Assembly: GCA_008921705.1 (NCBI GenBank)
Contig: VFFE01008422.1
Span: 2,985,731-3,049,730, forward strand
DNA length: 64,000 nt
Direction of reading: 5' to 3'
DNA from: Burhinus oedicnemus
Taxonomy: Eukaryota; Chordata; Aves; Charadriiformes; Burhinidae
The position numbers and the translations under genes are program-made. Positions 1 to 12,317 of the stretch are shown one piece after another (position 1 is the stretch's first letter; every line of letters starts with the position of its first letter). The notes under the pieces are model-generated. The model ran no database searches. It had not been told where the DNA came from and saw nothing but the letters and a program-made list of their open reading frames with translations.

Positions 1-27
1 TTTTTTGTTTGTTTTTTTTTTTTTTTT
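1..27. repeat. T-rich simple repeat at window edge
   Basis: The window opens with a run of T broken only by two G residues. It may be the edge of a longer simple repeat, or the reverse-complement poly(A) of a retrotransposed copy lying outside the window. No adjoining element is recognisable. Confidence 0.9.
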
Positions 28-843
28 CCTGCAATATGAAGTAGTTATATTGCTTTCATTGCATGGTTCTGGTGTTCGCATTCCCACCTTTCATGTAGAT
101 AAACTTAGGTACTTGCAGAGTGAGGTACTCAATGAGAAGACTGGAGATCAATGTCTTTGTTAAAGAAATGGAGACCAAGCTACTGAAATCCCAAAGTACA
201 CACCGCGTATTTAGTAGTGCTTGCGCAGGATGTGCGTTTGAGCAGGGACTCGACATAGTGGGCAGACCCAGATTGCCACGAGGTGATCAAATATCCCCTC
301 AGAGGTGGCTGTGGGCAAGCATTTGTGGGGAAGAGCCTCATTACAAAAACATGTGGCTATTTTCTCATCTCTCCCCAAGGGCATTGTGGGTGGAGGGGCG
401 GGAAGAGCCGGCATTGGTGCTTCTTTCCCTGTGCTCTCCCCACAGCAGCCGGTGGGAACTGCAGAGGCAGACGAGTGTGTGGAGCTCAGGGGTGGTTAGG
501 CAGATGATCTGTCTCACAGACTTACAACATAAGAAGGCAGCTGGGGATAGCCAGTTTGCTCCCACGGAGAGAATACATGTACTAAACTAAAGATTAGTGC
601 AAGCTTCACCTCAAAAATTCTCAGTGAGGTTGGGTTTGTCTTAGCACGTTGATCTCCTTCCCGTTGTTCTCATGGACATCTTACAGCAGTCTGCCTCTGT
701 TTTCATGACATAGGTCACAGTACATGTCATGGGGAGACAAGTATAGGACACAGTACAAAAATGGTCTTTCAGCTACTCTTCGGGAAGATTATGTTTGTTG
801 TGTGAGTTTCTCAGCTCTCATAGGAAATCGCTGAGGGGTTTGG
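28..843. other. Non-coding stretch, nothing recognised
   Basis: Unique-looking sequence. It contains the longest open frame of the window (plus strand, 120-590, 156 codons), but that frame has no recognisable domain and an arbitrary-looking composition. The opposite strand is also open over part of it. I see no repeat family, RNA gene or convincing promoter. Confidence 0.5.
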
Positions 844-873
844 TTTTTCGTTTGTTTTTTTTTTTTTTTTTTT
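844..873. repeat. Poly-T tract
   Basis: T run of 30 positions interrupted by C, G and G, ending in 19 uninterrupted T. Typical of intronic homopolymer DNA. If the plus-strand gene model is right, it lies about 250 bases upstream of the first exon-like block. Confidence 0.9.
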
Positions 874-1119
874 CTAAGCACATCTGCTTAACATCTGAAT
901 TTCTTAATAACTTAAAATTCAATAAAGCACAGGGTTAACCCATGTGAGACTGTAAATCTCTGGGTCTTTAGGAACTAAATTTTGAATTGCTTCATCTGTT
1001 GTGCCCTACAATACTGACTATTTCCATACAGCTTTTTTATATGATCTGAAAACATAGGAATGCGGAACTGAGATTGGCATGAGCTGCAGCTTTATACCTC
1101 TTTGTCAACTGTACTTCAG

Positions 1120-1201
1120 CACTGTTAGCTTTACAAAGATGTCTTCACCAGCTGATGGGAATAGCAATGATCAGTTAGAAGGAATGACCATAGGAAAAGA
1201 T
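1120..1201 (+). CDS. Candidate first coding exon of an unrecognised gene
   Basis: Seen: an ATG at 1139 with A at -3, then 21 codons beginning MSSPADGNSN and ending GMTIGKD, running directly into a near-consensus donor (GAT|GTAAGTAC) at 1201/1202. A possible acceptor (CTTCAG) ends at 1119, so 1120-1138 would be 5' untranslated. Alternatively this is a first exon starting further upstream. The block ends in phase 0, which fits the phase-0 start of the block at 19245. Inferred: the peptide is polar, with Ser, Asn and Asp, like the disordered N-terminus of an intracellular protein. I do not recognise the family and assign no function. The main alternative is a pseudo-exon. No stop codon lies between the ATG and the donor, but the reading is short, so the open frame alone is weak evidence. 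Confidence 0.35.
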
Positions 1202-3199
1202 GTAAGTACTGATTTCTTGGGACACACATACACCGGTGATATAGTGACAGAAACTCCAGGCATGAGTTTGCAGATAGCCCTAATGCTATTACTGCAGTTT
1301 CAAAGATGACACTTATACGTCTGGACTGTGGCTATGAAAACCCGAGGATGCTCTTGGCTGTGCATTCAAGTGCTGTTGTGGGTGCTCCCTGACCCTCTGT
1401 GGGGTGTTACAGCTACCCAGCCCCAGGCTTCCATCCCACAGAGAGGCCACAGCATACTCCAACCACTCCTTGCCCATGGCACCTGGGGCTGGGGTGTGCA
1501 CAACCCCTATGTGGGCTCCCTGGCAGGCAGCTGTGACACAGCCAGTGATTTTTAATCAAATGCATGGGTCAGAACTGCATTTAACAACCTAATAAATGAC
1601 CTGTTCTCAAATTTAAGGGTTGCTTTGTTTCTTAATGCATCACTAATGTCTTTTCCGTGTGGGTTTCTTAGGTACTTCTGCATTAGCAGAGGTTGCTGGT
1701 GAGCATATCAGACTTCAGACTCTAGCTGATATAAACCAAGGTGTCTTCATTTATGCTGTGAAGCTTCCATGACATTATACACTAATGGAAAATTTGAGCC
1801 AAGAAATGTAGAGGAAATAGCTGACAGTGCACTAAAATGCAGGCACCTTTCAAGGAGTCACTGGTTTAACTTTTCTTCTACTTGTTGCCAAGAGTCACTG
1901 TTAACTCCTACCTACCTAATAAAGTGCTAAGAGAATTTGTTTCATCACTTTTGCCAGATTGCCCGTCTTCACAGGGAATAATTACCACTGCTAAGCAGCA
2001 AATGTCACCTGTGACATATTTCACCAATTTCTGACACCAGACTTCATGACTTAAAACTTCACAACAATTCTAGCATCAGCTATATGGAATAAAATAGCTG
2101 ACACTTCAGAGCTGACTGGGTAAAACTGCTCTCTCACAAATCCAGCAGCAGATTAAGCAAAATTCCCACTGAGAAGTGCCAGTGAAGATGAGAACTTTGC
2201 ATGCTAATCTATGAAGCTTAATTTTGGACCAGTTACAGATACCATAAAGTAACATCTCTGTTGTAAAAAGCACGGAGAACAATGCATCTTAAAAAAAGCC
2301 CCAAAGAACAAAATCTCAGCTTATGTACAGACTTGAAAAAACCCTAAGAGGCATATTACTCAATCCTCATGTCTAAGATTTGAATACACCACAAAATGTT
2401 GTGATGGGAACAACTTCCTGTTACTTTGTTCATTTCTGTATGTACACACGTAGAATGAAGAAAGATTGATTTTAGAATTTTATAGCAGCCCTTTAAAAAG
2501 CACAGCTATACTATAATAACAGTATGTTGTTGTTATTCATGTGACAGACTGGACATACTAGAAATGAGAAACATTTTGTTTTTCCAGATGGTCTTGTAAA
2601 GCCTATTCTTTATTGATGATTAATACTCTTATAGATTCACCCACAAAAAGAGATGTCTCTAAGTTCATGATTTTTTGGTTAAACCCTAATGATTCTTTTC
2701 TATATGGGAAACACAAGCTACTACACAGGGATACAAGCCCCTTGCACTCGCTGTGGGCTTTGATATGGGAACATAAGTCTTAATGAGCATCAGGCTGTTG
2801 TTTCTGGGCCAGGAGCAACCTCTGAGATGGTGTGTGAGCCTGAGCAGTGCACTGGTGGCTGCTGCGTCCCCTCTTACCCTGTGACTGGGGCTATGTGTAA
2901 TCTGTTTGCCCCCTGGACTTCAGAGAAACATTCAGCTGTCTTCTCTATCCATTGGGATCCCCCTTAGATTTAGTTTTCCTTTTTCTTTCTCTTCTCCCTA
3001 TCTTCTGGGTCCTGCTTTGTCACAGCATTTCCCTGTAGTCATCCAAGCTCTTCTCCCTCTGAGTGTTGAGCGAACAGCTATAAATGACAGCCTGGCCCTC
3101 ATGCGGGCTCACTTTGCTCTAAAAGAAGAAATATGAGAAAGTATCTCTGCAGATGTTCTCAGTACAGCCAGGAGACATCACGCTCTAATGCTTTAAGAT

Positions 3200-3480
3200 C
3201 ATTGTCTAGCCTGGCTGGATCTGTCACCTTCGGCTTTTTATCTACACACATCTTTTTAAAGACATTTGTCTTTGGAAAGTTGTCCAGATCCCTGTCCAAC
3301 AGCTGGCACTTTGCAGCAGCAGCCGCCGAAGGCCTGCAGCCTGCTAAATAATTTTTAAATATTCCCATGTAGGACTGTTGCTTTGTTTGAACCATTCAGC
3401 TGATTCAGCACTGGAGCCATGGAAAAGCTGATTAATGGTTTGCTTATTTTACAGACTAACAGTCCACAAGCCGATTGCTC
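3200..3480. promoter_or_regulatory. Possible conserved non-coding element
   Basis: A balanced-composition stretch with a run of CAG/GCC triplets around 3313-3330, E-box-like CAGCTG at 3299-3304 and 3399-3404, and homeobox-type TAAT cores such as GATTAATGG near 3432. It stands out from the A+T-rich surroundings and has no repeat character. The guess that it is a regulatory element rests on texture alone, because conservation cannot be seen from one sequence. A minus-strand open frame through it (3159-3395) has an alanine run but no splice support. Confidence 0.2.
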
Positions 3481-4611
3481 ACTAATGTTTCCCTGATGAG
3501 CACAGCCTTATTTCTGTGTTGCAGTAGGTTGCTGAGAAACTAAACTTCTACATTCCTGGACTGTTCATGATTATGGCAACAACTTTATGAAATTAAGTGC
3601 CTATTATTGTATTTAAACGTAGCATGCAGCCCTGTTTATTTACCATAGGTCATCAAGTTGACTGAAGAATTCCCCAGAATTTCAATTCAGGATGAAAACA
3701 TGTTCATAATGAAATTCAGGAAAAAAAAATACATTCTTTCATTTAAGGATGAAAGAAACACAAGATAAAACACAAGGGGGGAAAAAAAGGAAAGAAAAAA
3801 GCAATACACTGGCTGATTGACAGAAACAGTTTGTACCGCAAAATGGTGCTTTACTAAATAAATAATTTTGTTCACTACTTTCAATTCAGCAGTATTAAAT
3901 AGCTCTGTTTCTGCTTTCCAGATTTTTGAAATCTGTTGTCTTGTGTTGGCTCTTTTGACATACAGGTGCAGATTGACTTGTACTACAGAAGAAGATGGGC
4001 TTAAAGTTCATTCTAAGGAATGAGATAAAGACATAGTAAAAATAGAGAGGTTTTGCTTTTTCTTTTTCATCTCTTACAGTGCTGAAAATAAGAGGTATTA
4101 TTCATGATAATAGTAGAAGAGAACATTTCAGACAAAAGCACACTGCAACAAGAAAATGCTTTAATTTGCTCAAACACTTTTGTCTGAAGAATTTATATTG
4201 CCTATTATCTCCTACAAATTATGTTTCAGGAATCACCTTACTTAAATATAACAATGGAGGAAAAAAATATCATTCACATTTATCCCCTTCTGCCTACCAA
4301 AGTGCATTTAATAGCTCTGTATGTTCTCTTTTGGCATACTGACTTTATTTGAGCTTGAAAATTATATACTAGTCCAAGTGTTTTCAGGTTTTGAAGATAA
4401 ATGTTTGACTTTCTCTTAGTAAATGCAAAGAGAAAAACAGTAATGCAATTTTAGACCCAAACGGGAAGGACAGAAGGAGGGAGTGGGTCTCATTATTAAC
4501 ATTTTTGTTCTGTTTGCAGGTTCTCTTATGTTTAAAGGGCTTAGAATTTCTCAGAATTTAATAGAAATGCCAAAGTTCTACTTTAAATGCATTTGAGGCT
4601 GAATTTTTAAA

Positions 4612-4626
4612 TTTTTTTTTTTTTTT
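4612..4626. repeat. Poly-T tract (15)
   Basis: Fifteen uninterrupted T in an A+T-rich stretch. No recognisable element attached. Confidence 0.9.
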
Positions 4627-7600
4627 AAGAACATCAACCATTTAGGCTATATATACAGTGTGTCCCTCCGGAAACTGTCATTTCAGAGGATAGGGAAGAA
4701 AAAGGCTACAAATCTCTCTTAAAACCTAACAGGCTAGTTTTTAGCCATGTTTAAAACCTTCTCAAAGCCCTGATTTTCTGAAAAATCACTGGTGGAATCC
4801 TTGGGCCACTCTCCCCATCGTTACCTCCATCCCTCATATTTGCAGGAACAGAGGGCTCAAAATCCCACAAAGTCAAGCAGAGAATGAATTCACTTGCAGG
4901 ACATCTCTCAGCAGGGTCAGTTCCTATAGAATAAATAGTTTTTCAGTGCACCTGCAACTCTGTACAGGAATGGTTAGGAGCTGACTCAGGACCGAAGGTT
5001 TGGTCCTGCAGTAGTCCCTGGTGGTTTAGCTGCTTTGTGAATGCTGCATCCCCACAAAAACTTCAGCCACAATAAAACCTTTCTCTTTCTGTGAACTCAG
5101 GGCCACTGCTACACCTGGAATGGAGCTGCACCACCAAAATCTGGAAGAGATGAAATGAAAGAGACCAGCATGTTCCTCACAGTAGCCACAGTGACCCTGA
5201 GGAGTTTGCTGTCCTTTGTCTCCACAGCATGTGTATTGGTTTTGCCGTTGAGGTCTTCTATTCACATCCTAGAACCGTGACACAATACATATGGATCTGG
5301 TGTGCAGTTTTGAAATGATGACAGCATTTACAGGTTTACTGTGCTTTGTTTTCACTTAGAATTTTTTTCCAGATTATGTCTTGGAAAGGGATGCTTCTCT
5401 GTAATGTATTTTTGTTAAAGTTGAGGAATTCAATAATTCCATTAATTTCAGAGCTAAGCACAGGCAGAGCCTGATGAGGCATTGACTGCCATAAGCGCTT
5501 TCCATAAACTCCAGGGAACTGAGGATACTCAGCACTTTGCAGAAGCAGTCATTGCTACAGCAGGGCTACGATGAGCCCCACACTGAAGTCTAAGGAAATC
5601 TCAGTTATCTCAGGCCCATTGATCACCCTAGCCATAGGAGAATTATTAAGCCAGTGAAATGCCATTTGCCTTTGACAGAAACCTCTCAGTCATGCTCAAA
5701 ACTGGCACAGAGCAGAGGGCTAAAGATAGAGCTGTTGACAGGCAGAACACCTGATTTTTCATAGGAGAAAAACCACTGCAGGCTCCTTAGTAATCAGTGG
5801 CCTTAGGGAGGAAGGGGTATTGCTTTGATTTAAAAAAGCTCATCTAAACCTCACACGTCCTCATTTCTAAATACACCTTTTTAAGTACTTATTTATCTAG
5901 TAAATATGAAGTCTCTTCCTGTGATTCTTCCCCACTGCTTGGGATACACATTTCTGCTCATATAAGCACTTTGACATATAACATACTCAAGTCCATAGTT
6001 CACATTAATTACTCCAGCTGCTTCCCTCCGTTTAGCAGCCTGATGGTATAGACAACACCTGTAGTCCTTCACTTGCGTAAGTGTAGATATACTTGTGTGT
6101 ACATGGAGTTCAGGTGAATAAAGCATTTGCAATCATGACTGAGCTCTTGCTAGTATTTCCTCAGCCTGGAAACTGATATGCTGAAATCTGGATGTGATGG
6201 GAGCGTGACCTGTGAAGGGTCTGTGTGCAGCACTGTTTGGCAGGTAGAGCACAGAAAACTGAGATGTTAACATGGTTTAATTACAACTGAAGCATGAACT
6301 GTAAAATAACACCCCCCAAAAAAACCCAAAGATTGTCAAGAGGACTGATTTCCAAAACTTGATAACTTCCAGGAATTCAGCTTCTCTGAAGTGTCAGAAA
6401 ACCAGGAACTGGGGAAAATGGGGACATTCCAACCATCAAAGCCTTCAGGAAATGTTAGCCAACAGTTCCCAGAGAAAGAGAGGATTCACTTATCTGTTGT
6501 CATCTGCTGTACAACCTCACCACCGCCACAGCCCTCAAGAAATGAGAAAGTTAGTAATAAATCCTGTATTCTAAACAGGAAATGATTCTTCAGCTGGGGA
6601 TGTCTAAAAAAGAAACAGGCCACAGTCTCTCAAACAGCATGTAGCGAAACGGCTGTGTTCCTCACTCACCCCTAGATAAGTTTTATGTCTTGACTGTGCT
6701 GACTTACTGCTGTTACCAGATCTGTAGGGGCAGGGGCAGGTTGTGAAGTTACGGTTATACAAAGGAGATGGAGATGCGACTGTTTGTTTAGGTTTGGACT
6801 CGGGTGTGAAGGGAAGCATCAGGGACACTGACCTTGTTGCTTCAGAGATTTTTTTTGCTGTGCTATAGTTCCTGGCCAGCAGACTGCATGCCTCTGCTCC
6901 TGATGCACTGAGGGACAGCAGCCCAGCCATATGGGGCAAAGGCAATAACTAGTCTTAGGTCAACAGAAAGCAAAGCAACTTAGAAAGAGCTCCTTCCTCT
7001 GCCTTTCCTTCCACTCTGAAAACTTCATGCTTTTCTGACATACTGATTACAGGAAAACAGAAAAGACATATGGATACTGTCAATAGGATAAATGGATTCT
7101 AACAACGAAGGGCAAGGTAGGGGACAGAGACAACCATTTGATTATGTGATGAATAATGTTTCTGCAAATGATAGCGCTTTGCTGTCAATTAGAAAGGCCA
7201 GGGATGGAGCAGAGCAGATCAATTACCTTGCTTGTAAATAATGATGCCAAAAATAACCTTGAACCTAAGCTCCCTCATGCACAAATCCTGTGTGAAGCAG
7301 TAAGTGTTTTAAGGTGGATTGAGCATCACCCTCTTAAGTCTGCAGGGACAGGGCTTTTCTCTGCTTGTGCTAAGTTCCCTCAGGGGACCAGGACGTTAGT
7401 CTTGCATCGGTTTTATACAATGGGAGATACATTCTGCTGATCTTGTTTTGAGCTGATTCTCTATTGAGGACTTGTCACTCATCCTAGCACTTAGATGCCA
7501 CTATTATGTCACACCTATATGGCACCTTCTGAATCTTTTCCTGAGTGGTAGCTTACAAGTAAAGTCTTTAACGTATGCTTGTGTCTTCCCACAGTTTGAT

Positions 7601-7690
7601 CATATTAAGTAAATCTAAAATGCAGATGACAAAATATTAGCAATAACCAATTAGTTCAAATACTTTTAGACATTGGTGAAATGTGGGTTG

Positions 7691-7707
7691 TTTTTTTTTT
7701 TTTTTTT
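7691..7707. repeat. Poly-T tract (17)
   Basis: Seventeen uninterrupted T followed by GTT and six A. No retrotransposon body is recognisable on either side. Confidence 0.9.
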
Positions 7708-10349
7708 GTTAAAAAAGCGTAATTCTCTCATTCAAAAAAAACCCCGACAAAGATAACCAACCTAAGGCCTGTTTTCAGAACTGACAAAATACCAATTTCA
7801 AAATGCATCTTCAACCTGTTAGGAAGGTGTTGGAAAAAATCACATCACAGTCAAGCAAAACAAAGTTATAAGTAAGACACAGAGCTTTTTAACAAAGGAG
7901 CTGATTAATAATGAGAACAAATCACCGTGCAACATGATGGATTCTTCATTTCCAGTGCTCAGTCAAAATTGCATTCAACCCAAAAAACATGCTTTAATTG
8001 AACACAAGCTGAAGGAAAAAGTTGCTGAAATACTACAGCCTGCATTAAAAAAGAATAGCAGCCCAATGGTTCCTTGTGGCCTAGAAATCTGTAGTGGGGC
8101 ACAATATTAAAAGATACGATTTTTATAAAAATGCCCTGTAACTACTAAGCCTGTTTCAGCTACCTTTGCTGCCAGTGGTACATGACTGACCTAGCATCAC
8201 CTGCAGACTACATTTTATAAATGTCAAAATTCGTCAACAGCAATGCTTCATCTTTTTTTGCTTTTATTCCTTCCACTTTCTGTTTTTCTCTTTCATTTTA
8301 CTGCATTTTGACATGCTGTTAGATTTCAGTTAACTTCACTGCTTTTTTGACATTTCTCTATGTTTAAGTTTCTTAGGACCAAAGTTTTTGTTCAGCCCAT
8401 CCAAAAAAGATAGGCTAAGAGCAAAGTTCCAATCCTAGATTTTGATTTCTTTTTCAAAATTGATAGTATTACAACTTTGGGGGTGTTACTGCTAATCTTT
8501 CTTTTGTGATAGTGATACTCTGTCAGTGGCAATAAAATTTTCTGGCTGTGTTTAGGAGCCTTTAATCTGAATCCACTTACTTAGTCCATTGCATTACTCG
8601 CATGAGAAAAAAACCCAGACAATTCCCTGGGTCTAAACCATGTGTGTAGAGAGCAAAACTGAGTCCTGAATGAGGAGGCATTTCAATGGGGATTCCTTTT
8701 CATGCGTTTTCCAGCACTGCCTCTTTGTCTCAATCTGAAAAAAATCTCTATAAACTTCTGAGTAAACTCTCACTGGTTGCTGCTCATAATGATTGTATCT
8801 CATCTTGTGGGAATATAATTTGTGGTTTTGAGTTTGAGTAGAAACTTTCTGATACGTGTTTTCACACTGAGATTTTTTAAGACACATACACACACAGAGA
8901 GACTGCTTTCTGCTTCATCACTCTGACAATCCTGAAACAACCAGACTGTAGCTGATCAAAGCCTATGACAAAATACTTCATGGAGGCAGGTGAGACAGGT
9001 TAGAGGCAACTGTTACAGCTGTATGGGACTGCACAGGCAGCTGCGTCTCTCTGACATTTCCTCTGCCTTTAATTTTAATATCACTTTTTCCAAGCAAGTT
9101 TGGAATTGCTTCAGTTTATGTGGCTTGCAGCTGAGCTATGCAAAACTTTTAATCTGAAATTTAACTTCATTACCTGCATTTGGATTTCATTACAGGCATG
9201 ACCTGGGGCGATTGCTTGCACATTTTCCTAATTGCATAAATCAGTCAAATGAGCTTCTACAATATACATTTCCCAACAGCACCATGAGAACCTCACAGTT
9301 TCTCATGAAGTCAATTGAGACAAAACACAATGGCTTTTGAGGAATGCTAAGGAAGGAGAAAAGAGATACATGTACAGGAACTAATGAATGGCTTAATGAA
9401 GACATAGCTAGAAATTCTCATCACATTTTCTTGCAATATCAACACGGGCAGGGTAGTTACTCTATGACTGTAATTGAACAAACTGCAAATTAATAAAAAA
9501 GAGTATAATTTTCACAGTGCAAATTAAATGCAGGAACTCCACTTTCAAAAGGAGCACTGAAGCAAAGAGCACAGCAGGATACAAACCTTGAATTAGACAT
9601 TCATAACATGTTAGAAAAAACTAACCACAGTTTTGAAAGGGACAGAAGCTCTCCTGACTCAAGGCATAAGCTAGCCTTAAACACCTGAATCTACAGAGCA
9701 CCTTAGCATGGTGGCAACTTAAATATTAAATCATGGGTTTCTTGATTTTTCAGAGTTGAGTTCCACTTTGCAATTTTCATTTCCAAGTTTGAAGTGAAGT
9801 TCAAAAATTAGTGAAAAACCCCTGTATGTCCTTCAATACATAGAATCAGCTCCGAGCTCCTACCTTGGATCCCCACTGCACAATCTCTTCTTCTGGAGGA
9901 ATTGATAATAGCTAGGGTACTTCAAGAAACAGGACTGCTGCTGCTAACCAGGATGGCATTGGTTGTGTTGCTATGAGGACTGAGTTTTCATTTGGGCAGC
10001 TAAATTCCATACAATTGAATAAAATGGGTATCCACAAACTGTTCAGCAGCAATTCATTGGAATCCCAAATTATTTTCCAAAGCCAAGCAGAACCTCTTCA
10101 TGACTTGTCCTTATCAAGGGCCACCGTCAGTCTCAGAGCTGTACCTTAAATATATGTGCCTTTTTCAGCACATACAAACAAATGTGTCTGCTCTGAAATT
10201 TTTCCTCTGTGGCCTCTCAGTTCATCGACTAGCTGCAGAGAGGCTGACATTGACAGGCAGTGGCTGAGCTGTCACTGTGTTTCAGATTTCCTCATCTTTG
10301 CAATGTGTCCCCTGGATGTTCCTCTGCTTGCAGAAACAGAAACGACATC

Positions 10350-10369
10350 GCGCAAGGCTGGTCTTGCGC
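10350..10369. other. Perfect short inverted repeat (hairpin)
   Basis: GCGCAAG and CTTGCGC form a perfect 7-bp stem around a 6-base spacer. The arms contain the TTGCGC core, and CpG is otherwise rare here. It could be a dyad protein-binding site or chance. It is too short for a microRNA precursor and lacks the T-run of a processed terminator. Confidence 0.6.
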
Positions 10370-10540
10370 AGGCACAACTACCTTTTGTGTTACCCAGCTT
10401 TGCTGAGAGCAGCTGTTGAATACAAGAGCTGACAGTGACTCTGTCCACGCAGCTGCCATTGACCACTGGTAACTTCATAGCAGAAGCAGGGCTCAGTAAC
10501 ACATGTAGAGCTACAAACGCAGAAGCAAAAACGGAAGTGG

Positions 10541-10565
10541 GTTTGCCGGAATGGTTTGCCGGAAT
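10541..10565. repeat. 13-bp tandem duplication
   Basis: Two exact copies of GTTTGCCGGAAT separated by one G (10541-10552 and 10554-10565). Each copy carries a CCGGAA core, the binding motif of ETS-family factors. It may be a local slippage event or a paired binding site. Confidence 0.8.
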
Positions 10566-11024
10566 ACTTTAAGGACTGCTAGATGTGAACAGATATCCCT
10601 TCCCTCAAGCAAGTGAATGCGGGGCAACCAATGTACCAATAGTTTCAAATTGTGCTTCCTAGAAATGAGAGTTTGTAAATGTTAACTAGTGTGGGGTGAC
10701 TGGAATGACTAGTAACTTTGCAGTTAGCATATACCCACTAGCCTAACTTTCAGGAAATGTCTATAAAATATTATTATGCATGCAAGTTAATATAAAAATG
10801 GCAGAGCAGCTGTGTTTCATTAGTATTCACATAACCGTTAAGATTCAGAGACTGGTTTTCCTCACCACTAGATCTATGACTGAAACACGGTTATCTTTTA
10901 AACACATATCTTTAACTAGAAGGCAGCAGATATGTATAAAAGTACAAATCCAGATCCCATTAGAGATGAAATGTAATATCCCTTAAGGGAAAAAATAAAT
11001 TTAATCAAGTAGAGCTTTTAATTG

Positions 11025-11075
11025 CTATATTTAATAACTATATTTAATTTTTAATAACTATTTAATAACTATAGA
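11025..11075. repeat. A+T-rich tandem repeat
   Basis: Four degenerate copies of a unit close to TATTTAATAAC follow one another, differing by short insertions of T. Typical minisatellite-like expansion within intronic DNA. Confidence 0.8.
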
Positions 11076-12273
11076 CTTCAGATTCCAGACAAGTCTAACT
11101 TTCTACTGAATCTTTTGAAATTTAATGTAAGAGACAAGTGAAGAAAAACACACTAGATACACTTCATCAGTATTTCGTGTAGGGGGGTTTCTAAGTTTTC
11201 TTCTTAGTCATCTTGCATATTGTCCTTTTGGAAATCATCTTTAGGTCTGGACCTCTACTATTCCTCTAGTCTTCTGAATTTAGCTCTCTGTGCATTTTTT
11301 GCGCAGTCACAGTCACACAGAGTGGACACCGACAGGTCTTGTTGACTTTCTTTAGGAACTGAGACAGGCAACTCACATCACCTGTTCCAAATTCATCAGG
11401 ACTGGAAGAGCCATAGTACATCTTCCAGCGAGGACACCTTTGACATGGGTAGTTTAAACTTTCTGTAAATTGAAGAAAGAAACACCTTAGATGCAGGAAG
11501 ATGGTATTTTACTCTGTTCTCCCGTCTAGTTTGCTGAATTAAACTGTGTGAGATTTGCTGGGTCTGGGGTAACTTACATCTTTTCAGCCCCTGGGTTATC
11601 CACACAGAAGAGAAGAGAAACACTATTCTGAATCAAAAGTCACCTTCTAATTGTTGCAAATAAATGAAAGAGCTGCAAAGTAAACTTGACAGGTAGTCTT
11701 GCTTAGGGTGAAGATATGATACGCTAATTTCAAAAACAAATGAGAAAACATAAAAAGTTAGCTTTAATCCTGCCTAACAACCTATAATGAATTTGGTTTT
11801 GTGCAAAGCCATTTGTGATGGCAGAATGTCTGTACAATATACTATAATGTGTCATTTTAAAGGTAGCCACAACTTAAATAGAAAACATGATTACAGAGGC
11901 AAGGCTTATATCATAAGGCAGTACTTTTTTTAAAATCATCACAATGGGCTAAACTATCAATCAGATATATCAGCGGCACAACTGTATCAAGTATACTAGT
12001 GATATTATAAAAACCAATCTCCTCCCAAAGATCTTATTTCAGACCATTGCTGTTGCAAAAACACTACCAAGAAAGTGTTATTCACAGAGGATAAAACCAA
12101 AAGGCAGTTTGAGGATAAAGCTGAAAGAGAATTAAGGGCCTTTGCTGTATTCTAACACAGATGGCATCCGAAAGCGATGCTTGTCTGCTCGATTCAAAAA
12201 ACAGCTTGTCCTTATCCAAGACGTTGCACGTGAACTGCATTTTTGATATGTGCATTATGGCCACATTACTCAC

Positions 12274-12317
12274 ACCCAAGGGTCCAACAGTTGACTGATT
12301 TTTCACTTGTACTCTTA
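12274..12317 (-). other. Orphan exon-like block, minus strand
   Basis: Read on the minus strand, a very strong acceptor (TTCTCTTTCTGTCTCCAG) precedes 44 bases that end at a strong donor (GGT|GTGAGTAA). In the open frame it starts in phase 1, ends in phase 0 and encodes RVQVKNQSTVGPLG after a split codon. Both splice sites are better than those of most blocks here. No partner exon lies within 20 kb on the same strand, and it sits inside the putative plus-strand intron, so it is probably a pseudo-exon. It could also belong to a nested or antisense transcript. The peptide is too short to recognise. Confidence 0.2.

Noticed and set aside
120..590. Longest open frame (156 codons, plus strand).
   Set aside because: No domain, no splice or promoter support, and overlapping frames on both strands. 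A length near this is expected by chance in 64 kb.
7193..7299. Exon-like block with donor GAAGCA|GTAAGTGT between the first two plus-strand exon candidates.
   Set aside because: Its open frame starts in phase 1, which cannot follow the phase-0 end at 1201, and its acceptor tract is weak.
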